The notes under the pieces: generated by a model | Told to the model about the DNA's origin: nothing | The model's input: the letters and a program-made list of their open reading frames with translations, nothing else | The model's database searches: none | Translations under genes and position numbers: made by a program | Origin: Nitrospinota bacterium | GTDB taxonomy: Bacteria > UBA8248 > JACPRG01 | Length of the DNA stretch: 12,890 bases | Reading direction: 5' to 3' | Assembly: GCA_030740135.1 (NCBI GenBank) | Contig: JASLXW010000061.1 | Coordinates: forward strand, 1 to 12,890 | Shown here: piece by piece, positions 1 through 7,121 of the stretch | Layout: every line of letters starts with the position of its first letter | Position numbering within the stretch: position 1 is the stretch's first letter

Positions 1-939
1 GAGGTCCATGTGAGTCAGGACCTCTTTGATCTCGTTCAGGGATTTCCGGCCGAAGTTGCGCGTCTTCAGCATCTCGGGCTCGGTCTTCTGAACCAGCTCG
101 TACAACGTCCCGATGTTGGCGTTTTTCAGGCAGTTGTATGACCGGACCGAGAGCTCCAGCTCGTCCACGCTCTTTCGCAGGTGGTCGATCAGCTCTTTCT
201 TGTGCTCGTCCTCGGCTGGCTCTTCGATTTCCGGCTCCTCTTCAAAGGTGATGAAGATCTGGAGGTGGTCCTTGAGGAACTTGGCGGCATAGGAGACGCA
301 GTCCTCCGGGTTGGTGCTCCCGTCGGTCCATAGCTCGAGGATGAGCTTATCGTAATCGCTCGATCGGCCGACCCGGGTGTTCTCGACCTGGAAGTTCACG
401 CGGCGGATCGGAGAGAACATGGCGTCCATGGGGATGAATTGCGTCCCGAGGGACTCTTCGACGTTTCGTTCCGCCGGGACGTATCCCCGCCCCTTCTTCA
501 CGATCATCTCGGCCGCCAGCTTGCCGTCCTTCTGAAGCTCGGCCAGATGATGTTTGGGATTCAGGATGGTGACGTTGCCGTCCGTTTCCAGGTCGCCGGC
601 CGTTACGGTCTTCGACCCCTTGACGTTGAACCGCATCCTCCGGGGCTCTTCCCCCTCCATGCGGAGGCGAACTTCCTTGAGGTTCAGGATGATATCGGAC
701 ACGTCTTCCACAACGCCCGCCAGGACGGAGAACTCGTGGTAGACGCCTTCGATCTCCACGGCGGTGATCGCCGCGCCCCGGACCGAGGACAACAACACGC
801 GCCGCAAGGCGTTGCCGATCGTGATTCCGAAACCCCGCTCGAAAGGTTCAGCGACGAATCGGCCGTACGTATCAGTCAGCGTGTTTCGATCCACTTCGAC
901 CCACTTCGGTTTTTGAAAATCGGTCCACATTGCCTTCAT
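1..939 (-). CDS. rpoA: DNA-directed RNA polymerase subunit alpha, 3' end missing
   Basis: Alpha dimerises to start polymerase assembly, and its C-terminal domain binds UP-element DNA and activators. The window holds 313 codons without a stop, so perhaps the last 15-30 residues lie beyond the edge. The N-terminal domain has FVAEPFERGFGITIGNALRR and VEDVSDIILNLKEVRLR. An acidic linker (EEEPEIEEPAEDEH) leads to the C-terminal domain, with SVRSYNCLKNANI at 264-276, where Arg266, Asn269 and Lys272 match the E. coli DNA-contacting Arg265, Asn268 and Lys271, and NFGRKSLNEIK at 295-305. The ATG at 939 is chosen for its AAAGGA at 9 nt; the in-frame ATG at 930 would be 18 nt away. rplQ would be expected next. 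Confidence 0.98.
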   Translation of the reverse strand, partial: MKAMWTDFQKPKWVEVDRNTLTDTYGRFVAEPFERGFGITIGNALRRVLLSSVRGAAITAVEIEGVYHEFSVLAGVVEDVSDIILNLKEVRLRMEGEEPRRMRFNVKGSKTVTAGDLETDGNVTILNPKHHLAELQKDGKLAAEMIVKKGRGYVPAERNVEESLGTQFIPMDAMFSPIRRVNFQVENTRVGRSSDYDKLILELWTDGSTNPEDCVSYAAKFLKDHLQIFITFEEEPEIEEPAEDEHKKELIDHLRKSVDELELSVRSYNCLKNANIGTLYELVQKTEPEMLKTRNFGRKSLNEIKEVLTHMDL

Positions 940-1007
940 TCACCGGTTTCCTTTGAGGCCGTCAAGCCTAGTGACTGAATATGACTCCCCGGAACGCTCG
1001 CGGGGCC
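940..1007 (-). other. rpsD-rpoA spacer with a weak hairpin and the rpoA ribosome binding site
   Basis: This 68-nt stretch is the largest intergenic gap. Near its rpsD side, CCCCG (1001-1005 in plus coordinates, read as CGGGG there) and CGGGG (987-991) could pair as a 5-bp stem with a 9-nt loop. There is no U-tract, so no terminator. Near its rpoA side, AAAGGA at 949-954 lies 9 nt before the ATG. A TTGACG at 960-965 has no matching -10 element at the right distance, so I do not call a promoter. Confidence 0.4.
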
Positions 1008-1646
1008 TTATTTGGAATAGAACTCGACGATGAGCTGCTCTTCGAACGGGATGGCCAGGTCCGCCCGCCTGGGCAACTCCTGGACCGTGGCTTTCACCTG
1101 GTCGGTCTCCAACGCCAACCAGGACGGAATGCCCCGCTGCTCGGCCCGGGAGACGGCCTCCTGAACGGGGACGATCTGTTTGCTCTTCTGCTTGATCTCC
1201 ACAATGTCGCCCGCCCGGACGAGATAAGACGGGATGTTGACGCGCTTGCCGTTGACCAAAACGTGATTGTGGCGCACCAGTTGGCGGGCCTGGTCCCGGG
1301 AGTTCGCGAAGCTGGCCCGGTGGACGACGTTGTCCAACCGCCGCTCGAGGACCTCGATCAGTGCGTCTCCGGTGACCCCGCGGCTCCGGTCGGCCATTTT
1401 GAAGTACCGGCGGAACTGCCGCTCCAGGACGCCGTAAGTCCGCCTGACTTTCTGTTTCTCCCGAAGGTGAAGGGCGTAGTCGGACGTTTTCCCCCGCCGC
1501 ATCCCGTGCACGCCGGGGGCGTAGTTCCGCTTTCGGTCTCCCCCCTCAAAGGGACATTTTCGGCCGACGCATCGCTCCCCTTTGAGGTACAGCTTCATGC
1601 CCTCGCGCCGGCACAAGCGGCATCGGGGTCCCAAATATCTGGCCAC
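1008..1646 (-). CDS. rpsD: 30S ribosomal protein S4, zinc-binding form
   Basis: S4 nucleates small-subunit assembly and, in E. coli, represses its own operon. The 212-residue product has the N-terminal zinc-binding region with Cys9, Cys12, Cys26 and Cys31 (GPRCRLCRREG and CVGRKC), as in Thermus S4 and unlike the cysteine-free form of many other bacteria. This is followed by NYAPGVHG and the S4 RNA-binding domain (LERRLDNVVHRASFANSRDQARQLV, then HNHVLVNGKRVNIPSYLV). The start is GTG with AGAGGA upstream in the 13-nt gap after rpsK. The TAA stop is followed by a 68-nt spacer before rpoA, the longest in the window. Confidence 0.98.
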   Translation of the reverse strand: MARYLGPRCRLCRREGMKLYLKGERCVGRKCPFEGGDRKRNYAPGVHGMRRGKTSDYALHLREKQKVRRTYGVLERQFRRYFKMADRSRGVTGDALIEVLERRLDNVVHRASFANSRDQARQLVRHNHVLVNGKRVNIPSYLVRAGDIVEIKQKSKQIVPVQEAVSRAEQRGIPSWLALETDQVKATVQELPRRADLAIPFEEQLIVEFYSK

Positions 1647-1659
1647 GTTGTATCCTCTC

Positions 1660-2058
1660 TCAGACCCTGCGGCGTTTTCGCGCGCGACATCCGTTGTGGG
1701 GAATCGGCGTGACGTCCCGGATCAGGCTGACTTCAAGGCCCGTGGCTTGAAGCGATCGGATGGCCGCTTCCCGGCCCGAGCCCGGCCCCTTGATGTACAC
1801 CTCGACTGTTTTCACGCCGAATTCCATGGCCCTGCGGGCGGCGGTCTCGGCGGCGGAGGTCGCCGCGAAGGGCGTGCCCTTCCGCGAGCCCTTGAACCCG
1901 AGGGAGCCGCAACTGGACCAGGCCACCGTGTTGCCGGAGACATCGGTGATCGTGATGATGGTGTTGTTGAAAGTGGACTGGATGTGGGCGATGCCCTTGC
2001 CAATCGCCTTTCGCTCTTTACGCCGCCGGCCGGCGCTCCGCTCTCCTCGCTTGGCCAT
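1660..2058 (-). CDS. rpsK: 30S ribosomal protein S11
   Basis: S11 forms part of the small-subunit platform with S18 and lines the E site mRNA path. The 132-residue product has a basic N-terminal tail rich in Arg/Lys, then [50 protein letters not shown], and the end [20 protein letters not shown], all canonical. The ATG has GAGGAG in the 12-nt gap after rpsM. It ends in TGA, 13 nt before rpsD. Confidence 0.99.
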   Translation of the reverse strand: MAKRGERSAGRRRKERKAIGKGIAHIQSTFNNTIITITDVSGNTVAWSSCGSLGFKGSRKGTPFAATSAAETAARRAMEFGVKTVEVYIKGPGSGREAAIRSLQATGLEVSLIRDVTPIPHNGCRARKRRRV

Positions 2059-2070
2059 TCTCGGCTCCTC

Positions 2071-2439
2071 TTATTTCTTCTTTCCGCCGATCGCCCGCCT
2101 TGGGCCCTTCTTCGTCCGCGCGTTGGTGTGGGTGCGCTGGCCCCGCGCGGGCAGGCCCTTGCGGTGACGCAGCCCCCGGTAGCAGCCGATATCCATCAAC
2201 CGCTTGACGTTCTGCGAATGCTCCCGCCGGAGGTCGCCCTCGGTCCGGTAGGTGCGATCGATGATCTCGCGCAGATTGCTGAGCTCGGCCTCGGTCAGGT
2301 TGCGGACCCGCGTGTTGGGGTCCATCCTGGCTTCGGCCAGAATCTTCGCCGAGGTCGCCGACCCGACCCCGTAGATGTACGTCAGGGCCACTTCCACGCG
2401 CCTCTCGTTCGGAATCTCGACACCGCCTACGCGAGCCAT
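2071..2439 (-). CDS. rpsM: 30S ribosomal protein S13
   Basis: S13 sits at the top of the small-subunit head, bridges to L5 and touches P-site tRNA with its basic tail. The 122-residue product starts [20 protein letters not shown] and contains YIYGVG, the [15 protein letters not shown] helix, the [30 protein letters not shown] signature, and a GGKKK end. The ATG follows a strong GGGGAGG ribosome binding site. It opens the part equivalent to the E. coli alpha operon and is preceded by a 42-nt spacer carrying the inverted repeat at 2462-2481. It ends in TAA, 12 nt before rpsK. Confidence 0.98.
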   Translation of the reverse strand: MARVGGVEIPNERRVEVALTYIYGVGSATSAKILAEARMDPNTRVRNLTEAELSNLREIIDRTYRTEGDLRREHSQNVKRLMDIGCYRGLRHRKGLPARGQRTHTNARTKKGPRRAIGGKKK

Positions 2440-2461
2440 TCTTCCTCCCCTTCGATGGGTC

Positions 2462-2481
2462 CGTCCGGTGTTCGCCGGACG
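2462..2481 (-). promoter_or_regulatory. Inverted repeat between rpmJ and rpsM, possible leader element
   Basis: Directly after the rpmJ TGA, the transcript could fold into a perfect 7-bp stem, CGTCCGG and CCGGACG, with a CGAACA loop. It ends 22 nt before the rpsM ATG, just upstream of the GGGGAGG ribosome binding site. There is no following U-tract, so an intrinsic terminator is unlikely. In E. coli the alpha operon is translationally repressed by S4 binding a structured leader before rpsM. This hairpin is in the analogous position but shows no evident match to that pseudoknot. A regulatory or RNA-processing role is inference. Confidence 0.5.
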
Positions 2482-2595
2482 TCACCCCTGACGCTGCTTA
2501 TGCTTCGGGTTCTCACAGATGATGCGCACGACGCCTTTGCGCCGCACCACCTTGCACTTCGGACACATCTTTTTCACCGAGGCGCGCACTTTCAT
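2482..2595 (-). CDS. rpmJ: 50S ribosomal protein L36, zinc-binding form
   Basis: L36 is a tiny zinc-ribbon protein of the large subunit that stabilises 23S rRNA packing. The 37-residue product starts [20 protein letters not shown] and retains the full zinc set: Cys11, Cys14, Cys27 and His32 ([12 protein letters not shown] at the end). The ATG has AAGGAG about 9 nt upstream in the 26-nt spacer after infA. The TGA stop is followed at once by a 7-bp inverted repeat, then rpsM. At 114 nt it is easily missed by gene callers, but the sequence is unmistakable. Confidence 0.98.
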   Translation of the reverse strand: MKVRASVKKMCPKCKVVRRKGVVRIICENPKHKQRQG

Positions 2596-2621
2596 GACTT
2601 CGCTCCTTGGGTCGCCGGGTC

Positions 2622-2840
2622 TTACTTGTACCGGTACGTGATCCGGCCCCGGGTGAGGTCGTAGGGCGAAAGCTCCATCTTGACCTTGTCTCCGGGCAGG
2701 ATCCGGATGAAGTGCATCCGCATCTTGCCGGACACGTGGGCCAGGACCTTGTGGCCGTTCTCCAACTCCACCCGGAACATGGCGTTGGGCAACGGCTCCA
2801 CGATTGTCCCTTCCACCTCGATCGGCGCTTCCTTGGCCAT
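2622..2840 (-). CDS. infA: Translation initiation factor IF-1
   Basis: IF-1 is a single OB-fold protein that occupies the ribosomal A site during initiation. The 72-residue product is the standard length: [20 protein letters not shown], then [43 protein letters not shown], and the end TYRYK. The ATG is 1 nt after map, and a GAGGGG stretch overlapping the map stop is its ribosome binding site. It ends in TAA, 26 nt before rpmJ. Confidence 0.99.
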   Translation of the reverse strand: MAKEAPIEVEGTIVEPLPNAMFRVELENGHKVLAHVSGKMRMHFIRILPGDKVKMELSPYDLTRGRITYRYK

Positions 2841-2841
2841 G

Positions 2842-3630
2842 CTACCCCTCTTTGGAATCGAGCCCCCGCGTCAGGACCTCGGTGCCGCTCTCGGTGATCG
2901 CGACGACGTGCTCGAAATGGGCCGAAAGGCTCCCGTCGGAGGTCTCGACCGTCCAGCGGTCGTCCTTCTCACGCACGTCGGGCTCCCCCACGTTCAACAT
3001 CGGCTCGATGGCCAACACCATGCCATCCTGAAGTCTCGGCCCCCATCCCGCCGAACCGAAGTTCGGAACCTGGGGCTCCTCATGCAGGTTCCGTCCGATT
3101 CCGTGGCCGGTGTACTGGCGGACGACGGAGTAACGGCGGCCCTCGGCGAACGTCTGGACGGCGTGGGAGATGTCCCGGAGACGCCCGCCCGAAGCCGCAT
3201 GTTCGATGCCCTTTTCCAGCGCCGCGCGCGTTGCCTCCAAAAGCCGCTCGGCCTCCTCTGACACCCGGCCGACCGCCACGGTGGCCGCACAATCTCCGTA
3301 ATATCCACCCACCCGGACGCCCACGTCCAGGCTGATGATGTCCCCCTCCAGCAGGGTCCGCTTGGAGGGAATCCCGTGGACGACTTCTTCATTCACCGAC
3401 GTGCAAAGGCACGCCGGAAAGGGGTTCGACGGGTTTGGGTACCCCTTGAAGGCCGGCTCGGCGCCGGCGTCCCGGATCAGCGATTCGGCCAGATCGTCCA
3501 GTTCTTTCGTCGTCACCCCGGGGACGACCGCTTCCATGACCCGGCGAAGCACACGGGCGACGAGTTGATTGCTGACGCGCAGCTTATCAATCTCTCGGGG
3601 CGACTTGAGCTCGATCCGGCGCTCAGTCAC
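2842..3630 (-). CDS. map: Methionine aminopeptidase, type I
   Basis: This enzyme removes the initiator methionine from nascent proteins. The 262-residue product has the pita-bread fold motifs and all five dinuclear metal ligands: Asp102 (IISLDVGV), Asp113 (YYGDCA), His176 (TGHGIG), Glu209 (AIEPM) and Glu240 (HFEHV). His85 in VVHGIP matches the conserved substrate-side histidine. Length is typical of type Ia enzymes without an N-terminal zinc-finger extension. The start is GTG, 1 nt after the adk stop; an overlapping ATG at 3632 is out of frame and runs straight into a stop. The TAG stop is 1 nt before infA. Position between adk and infA is the widespread bacterial arrangement. Confidence 0.97.
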   Translation of the reverse strand: MTERRIELKSPREIDKLRVSNQLVARVLRRVMEAVVPGVTTKELDDLAESLIRDAGAEPAFKGYPNPSNPFPACLCTSVNEEVVHGIPSKRTLLEGDIISLDVGVRVGGYYGDCAATVAVGRVSEEAERLLEATRAALEKGIEHAASGGRLRDISHAVQTFAEGRRYSVVRQYTGHGIGRNLHEEPQVPNFGSAGWGPRLQDGMVLAIEPMLNVGEPDVREKDDRWTVETSDGSLSAHFEHVVAITESGTEVLTRGLDSKEG

Positions 3631-3631
3631 A

Positions 3632-4240
3632 TCACTCGATCCGGGCGTCCGAGATCTTCTCCCGCGCCACCGACGCGTCCGTCTCCGTTACGTCCGCCAC
3701 GGCGGAGCGGATCCGCTCTGTTATATCTTCCGCCCGGCCCACTCCGTCAATCTCGATCAGCTTTCCACGCTCCCGGAAATATCGGACCAGGGGCTCCGTT
3801 TCCCGGCGATAGACGTCAAGCCGGTTTCGGATGACGGCTTCGCTGTCATCGTCCCTGCCGCGATCCGCCATGCGCCGGACCAATTCCTCTTCTTCCACCC
3901 GAAGGCTCGCCACGGCATCGATCCCATCGCCCCGGTCCCGGAGGACCGCCTCCAGGGCCTCGGCCTGGGCGATGGTCCTCGGAAACCCGTCCAGGACGAA
4001 CCCGGCGGCGCAGTCCTTTTGCAAAAGCCGCTCTTCGACGATCCGGGTCATGAGGCCATCGGGGACGAGATCCCCCCGATCCATGAAATCGCGGGCCTGC
4101 ATCCCCGTGGGGCTCCCGATGCGGATGGCTTCACGGAGGATGTCCCCCGTGGATATCTGCGGGAGGCCCCACTCCCCGCAAAGCGACTCCGCCTGGGTCC
4201 CCTTTCCCGAGCCCGGCGGGCCGAACAGAATGATTCGCAC
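3632..4240 (-). CDS. adk: Adenylate kinase, short-LID type
   Basis: Adenylate kinase interconverts ATP plus AMP with two ADP in the cytosol. The 202-residue product has the P-loop GPPGSGKGT at residues 7-15, the AMP-binding STGDILREAI and MDRGDLVPD segments, and GFVLDGFPRT at 80-89. The LID region is short, running RGRDDDSEAVIRNRL, and has no zinc-binding cysteines, unlike the long LID of E. coli (zinc-free) or of Bacillus (zinc-binding). I chose GTG at 4240 because it puts the protein start directly at RIILFGPPGSGKG. An in-frame ATG at 4303 would lie 47 nt inside secY and add 21 unrelated residues. AAGGA overlaps the secY stop, with a rather long 12-nt spacing. A charged 20-residue C-terminal tail is not a recognised domain. 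Confidence 0.95.
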   Translation of the reverse strand: MRIILFGPPGSGKGTQAESLCGEWGLPQISTGDILREAIRIGSPTGMQARDFMDRGDLVPDGLMTRIVEERLLQKDCAAGFVLDGFPRTIAQAEALEAVLRDRGDGIDAVASLRVEEEELVRRMADRGRDDDSEAVIRNRLDVYRRETEPLVRYFRERGKLIEIDGVGRAEDITERIRSAVADVTETDASVAREKISDARIE

Positions 4241-4256
4241 CGTGTCTATCCGTCCT

Positions 4257-5567
4257 TCAGCTTCGTCTCCCTCGCAGGCGGCCTTTCTTGATGAACCCTT
4301 CATAGTGCCGCATCACAAGGTGAGACTCGATCTGCTGCATGGTGTCCATCGCCACCCCCACCACAATCAACAGCGCCGTTCCGCCGAAAAAGAACGGGAC
4401 GTTCAAAAACCGGATGAGGTAGGTGGGCAGGATCACCACGAAGGATAAATAAATCGCCCCGACAAACGTGAGCCGCGTCAGCAGCCGCTCGATGTACTCC
4501 GACGTCCGCTTTCCGGGCCGGATGCCGGGAACGTATCCCCCGTACTTCTTCATGTTGTCCGCCACGTCCACCGGGTTGAAGATGATGGAGGTGTAGAAGT
4601 AACAGAAGAAAAAGATCAGGACCACCGTCACCAGGCTGTAAAGAATGGTGCCGGGGGACAGGTTCTGCGAAATGGCCCGCATCCACGGGTGGTCCACAAA
4701 CTGCGTAATTGTCGTCGGAAAGACGATCAACGAAGAGGCGAAGATCGGGGGAATCACGCCGGAGGTGTTGATCTTCAGGGGCAGGTGGGTGGTCTGCCCG
4801 CCCATCATCTTCCGGCCGACGACGCGCTTGGCGTACTGGACGGGGATCCGGCGCTGCCCGGCCTCCATAAAGACGATGCCCGCGATCACCACGATCATCA
4901 TGACCAGAACGAACAGCATCACCAGGGGCTGAAGCTCGCGCTGGCCGACCAGCCGGAAGGTGTTCATGGCGGCCGACGGGATGGAGGCGACAATCCCGGA
5001 GAAGATGATGAGGGAGATCCCGTTGCCGATGCCGCGCTCGGTGATCTGTTCGCCCAGCCACATCAGGAACGCCGTCCCGCTGGTCAGGGTCAGAACGGTG
5101 AGGATCCGAAACCCCCAGCCTGTGATGGGAACGATGGCCGCGCCCGCCGGGCTCTGCATGCTCTCCAGACCGACGCTGATGCCGAGGCCCTGAATGATGC
5201 TCAGGACGACCGTGCCGTACCGGGTGTATTGGGTGATCTTCTTGCGTCCGGCTTCGCCCTCTTTTTTCAGCTTGGCCAGGTGAGGGACAACGACCGTCAT
5301 CAGCTCCAGGATGATCGAGGCGCTGATGTAGGGCATGATGCCCAGGGCGAAGATCGCCATCTGGCTGAGCGCCCCGCCGGAGAACAGGTCGAAAAACGTC
5401 AGGAGCGAGCTGGCCTGGGACTGGAAAAAATCCGACAGCGCGCGGCCGTCCACCCCCGGCGTCGGGATGTGGACGCCAATCCGGTAGACCGCAAGCAGAC
5501 CCACGGTGTAGAGGATCCGCTGCTTGAGCTCCGGAACCTTGGCGATGTTTTGAAAGCTGCCGATCAC
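4257..5567 (-). CDS. secY: Protein translocase channel subunit SecY
   Basis: SecY forms the protein-conducting channel of the SecYEG translocon in the inner membrane. The 436-residue product has the usual length and hydrophobic pattern for ten membrane segments. The N-terminus is cytoplasmic (KVPELKQRILYTVG), with conserved IPTPGVD at about residues 34-40, the ALGIMPYISASII segment at 74-86, ERGIGNGIS at 178-185, and the cytoplasmic loop YAKRVVGRKMMGGQTTHLPLK at 245-265. The ribosome- and SecA-contacting loop has GIRPGKRTSEYI at 348-359, followed by a basic C-terminal tail. The start is GTG in a 4-nt overlap with rplO. The TGA stop is 16 nt before adk. Confidence 0.98.
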   Translation of the reverse strand: MIGSFQNIAKVPELKQRILYTVGLLAVYRIGVHIPTPGVDGRALSDFFQSQASSLLTFFDLFSGGALSQMAIFALGIMPYISASIILELMTVVVPHLAKLKKEGEAGRKKITQYTRYGTVVLSIIQGLGISVGLESMQSPAGAAIVPITGWGFRILTVLTLTSGTAFLMWLGEQITERGIGNGISLIIFSGIVASIPSAAMNTFRLVGQRELQPLVMLFVLVMMIVVIAGIVFMEAGQRRIPVQYAKRVVGRKMMGGQTTHLPLKINTSGVIPPIFASSLIVFPTTITQFVDHPWMRAISQNLSPGTILYSLVTVVLIFFFCYFYTSIIFNPVDVADNMKKYGGYVPGIRPGKRTSEYIERLLTRLTFVGAIYLSFVVILPTYLIRFLNVPFFFGGTALLIVVGVAMDTMQQIESHLVMRHYEGFIKKGRLRGRRS

Positions 5568-6010
5568 GCGCCCGTCACCACCACTTGTCCGCCGGCCGAC
5601 TCAATCTTGGACCGGGCCGTTTCGCTGAACTTCTCCGCTTCCACCGTGAGGGCCACGCTCAACTCTCCCCGGCCGAGGATTTTCACCCCGTCCAGCCGCC
5701 GGTTCAACAGCCCCAGATCGCGCAGAAGCTTCTCATCCACCCGCGTGTTCGCAGGCAACGCCGCCAGCGTCCCCACGTTCACAAGGACGTAGCGCTTTTT
5801 GAAGATGTTCGTGAACCCCCGCTTGGGCAGCCGCCGCTGAAGGGGCATCTGTCCCCCTTCAAACCAGGGACGAACGCCCGAGCCCGAGCGCGACTTTTGG
5901 CCCTTGTGCCCGCGCCCCGCGGTCTTGCCCCTTCCCGAACCGGGCCCCCGGCCCACGCGGCGGGGGTTTCGCTTGGACCCCTTCGGGGGTTTCAGGTTTT
6001 CCAGACCCAT
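5564..6010 (-). CDS. rplO: 50S ribosomal protein L15
   Basis: L15 is a large-subunit protein with a long basic N-terminal extension that threads into 23S rRNA. The 148-residue product begins [20 protein letters not shown] and continues with the Gly/Arg/Lys-rich [17 protein letters not shown] signature, then [17 protein letters not shown], and ends with the C-terminal domain ([20 protein letters not shown]). The ATG overlaps the rpmD stop by one base and the TGA stop overlaps the secY GTG start by 4 nt (GTGA). rpmD, rplO and secY are therefore joined end to end. Confidence 0.98.
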   Translation of the reverse strand: MGLENLKPPKGSKRNPRRVGRGPGSGRGKTAGRGHKGQKSRSGSGVRPWFEGGQMPLQRRLPKRGFTNIFKKRYVLVNVGTLAALPANTRVDEKLLRDLGLLNRRLDGVKILGRGELSVALTVEAEKFSETARSKIESAGGQVVVTGA

Positions 6011-6216
6011 CAGGCCGCCTCTTCCACTTTGACCAGGTGACTCACCTTGGCCACCATGCCGCGGATGGCCGGCGTGTCCTCCCGGACCACCGACCGCCCG
6101 AGCTTCCTCAGCCCCAACCCACGGAGCACCTTGTGCTGCTTTTCCTGCCGGCCGATGGAGCTGCCGGTCAGGGTGATCTTGATCTTCTTCGTTGTCTTGC
6201 CCGTTCCCTCGGCCAA
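6010..6216 (-). CDS. rpmD: 50S ribosomal protein L30
   Basis: L30 is a small accessory protein of the large subunit near 5S rRNA and 23S domain II. The 68-residue product shows the family pattern: [28 protein letters not shown], then [20 protein letters not shown] and a short acidic tail. The reading frame stays open far upstream, but into rpsE. I set the start at the TTG at 6216 because GGGAG lies 7 nt before it (6224-6228), it falls 14 nt after the rpsE stop, and it gives a normal L30 length. The TGA stop shares one base with the rplO ATG (TGATG). Confidence 0.94.
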   Translation of the reverse strand: MAEGTGKTTKKIKITLTGSSIGRQEKQHKVLRGLGLRKLGRSVVREDTPAIRGMVAKVSHLVKVEEAA

Positions 6217-6230
6217 ATCCGATCTCCCGC

Positions 6231-6755
6231 TCAGTTCATGCGCTCCTGAAGCTCTTCGCGCGTGAGGCCCCGGCTCTTGCACACCTCGGCGGGATCCCGG
6301 AGATCGAGGAGCCCCTGGAGCGTGGCCTTGGCCACGTTGTGGGGACTGTCGGAACCCAAAGATTTTGTGAGGACATCTTTGATGCCGGCCACCTCCAGGA
6401 TGGCCCGGACCGGGCCGCCCGCGATGACGCCCGTCCCCTTGGAGGCGGGCTTCAACAGGACCCGCCCCTTTCCGTACCGTCCCTTCACCTCGTGGGGGAT
6501 CGTCGTGCCGGCAAGGGGGATGGTCACCATCACGCGCTTGGCTTTTTCGATGGCCTTGGAGATGGCGTCCGGCACCAGGTTGGCTTTGCCCATCGCCACG
6601 CCCACGCGCCCCTGCCGGTCGCCGACAGTCACCAGCGCGCTGAAGCTGAACCGTCTTCCGCCTTTCACCACTTTCGCGACGCGGTTGAGAAAGATGATCT
6701 TGTCGACGATCTCCTTGTCGGCGCCCTTTTCCCGCTCCGATCCTCGATGATTCAA
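6231..6755 (-). CDS. rpsE: 30S ribosomal protein S5
   Basis: S5 contributes to decoding accuracy and to the mRNA entry site together with S3 and S4. The 174-residue product contains the N-terminal double-stranded RNA-binding fold with [18 protein letters not shown], then [16 protein letters not shown], the conserved TIPHEV, and C-terminal [13 protein letters not shown] and [14 protein letters not shown]. The start is TTG, overlapping the rplR stop by 4 nt. A near-ideal AAGGAG at 6763-6768, 7 nt upstream, decides this start. It ends in TGA, 14 nt before rpmD. Confidence 0.97.
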   Translation of the reverse strand: MNHRGSEREKGADKEIVDKIIFLNRVAKVVKGGRRFSFSALVTVGDRQGRVGVAMGKANLVPDAISKAIEKAKRVMVTIPLAGTTIPHEVKGRYGKGRVLLKPASKGTGVIAGGPVRAILEVAGIKDVLTKSLGSDSPHNVAKATLQGLLDLRDPAEVCKSRGLTREELQERMN

Positions 6756-7120
6756 AACCGGACTCCTTGTTTTCGGACGGCGTCGGCCAAGGCGGCGACC
6801 CGGCCGTGGTATTGATGACCGTTCCGGTCGAAGGCGACGGCCTCGACGCCCAGGTTCTTGACGGCCTCGCCCACAAGCTCGCCCACCAGCCGCGCGGACT
6901 CCACGTCGCCGCCGCCTTGGCCGCCCCGCTCATGAAAGGCGGCGCTCAGCGTCGAGGCGGAAGCCAGCGTGCGTCCCTCAAGGTCGTCGATGACCTGCGC
7001 GTAGATGTGCCGGGCGCTCTTGAAGACGGACAGACGGGGCCTCTCCGGCGAGCCGAAGATCTTCTTCCGGATCCGGCCGGCGCGACGTTTTCTGGTCTGA
7101 TTGCGGCTCGTGGAGCCCAT
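6752..7120 (-). CDS. rplR: 50S ribosomal protein L18
   Basis: L18 binds 5S rRNA together with L5 and L25 in the central protuberance. The 122-residue product has a basic N-terminus ([16 protein letters not shown]), the signature [21 protein letters not shown], a small glycine-rich loop (RGGQGGGD, about residues 70-77), and the end [22 protein letters not shown], all expected. The ATG lies 1 nt after rplF. The TGA stop overlaps the rpsE TTG start by 4 nt (TTGA). Confidence 0.97.
   Translation of the reverse strand: MGSTSRNQTRKRRAGRIRKKIFGSPERPRLSVFKSARHIYAQVIDDLEGRTLASASTLSAAFHERGGQGGGDVESARLVGELVGEAVKNLGVEAVAFDRNGHQYHGRVAALADAVRKQGVRF
6763..6768 (-). promoter_or_regulatory. Ribosome binding site that decides the rpsE TTG start
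   Basis: The minus strand reads AAGGAG here, inside the end of rplR, followed by a 7-nt spacer and then TTG. No ATG or GTG is available in frame close by, so this site supports a TTG start for S5. Confidence 0.8.
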
Positions 7121-7121
7121 T

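Noticed and set aside
937..965. TTGACG (960-965) as a -35 box for an rpoA promoter
   Set aside because: At the expected 16-18 nt distance the sequence is GC-rich and lacks anything like TATAAT, and it would place the start inside the coding region.
2462..2481. Inverted repeat after rpmJ as an intrinsic terminator
   Set aside because: The stem is followed by GGACCCATCG rather than a run of U, so Rho-independent termination is not supported.
1582..2664. A 360-codon plus-strand open frame opposite rpsK, rpsM and rpmJ
   Set aside because: It runs across several conserved minus-strand genes and their spacers, has no family resemblance, and has no sensible ribosome binding context.
3630..3632. 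ATG overlapping the adk stop as the start of map
   Set aside because: Read from this ATG the next codon is TGA. The map frame starts at the GTG one base after the adk stop.
4241..4303. In-frame ATG giving adk 21 extra N-terminal residues
   Set aside because: It would overlap secY by 47 nt and add residues not found before the P-loop in adenylate kinases. The GTG at 4240 gives the normal start.
4689..5792. A 367-codon plus-strand open frame opposite secY and rplO
   Set aside because: It is antisense to an unambiguous secY, its product is rich in Asp, His, Gly and Arg with no recognisable domain, and such frames arise from codon bias in GC-rich genes.
6217..6933. Upstream part of the long minus-strand frame that contains rpmD
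   Set aside because: The extra 239 residues read through rpsE and rplR in the wrong frame and are low-complexity. Only the last 68 codons, from the TTG at 6216, are L30.
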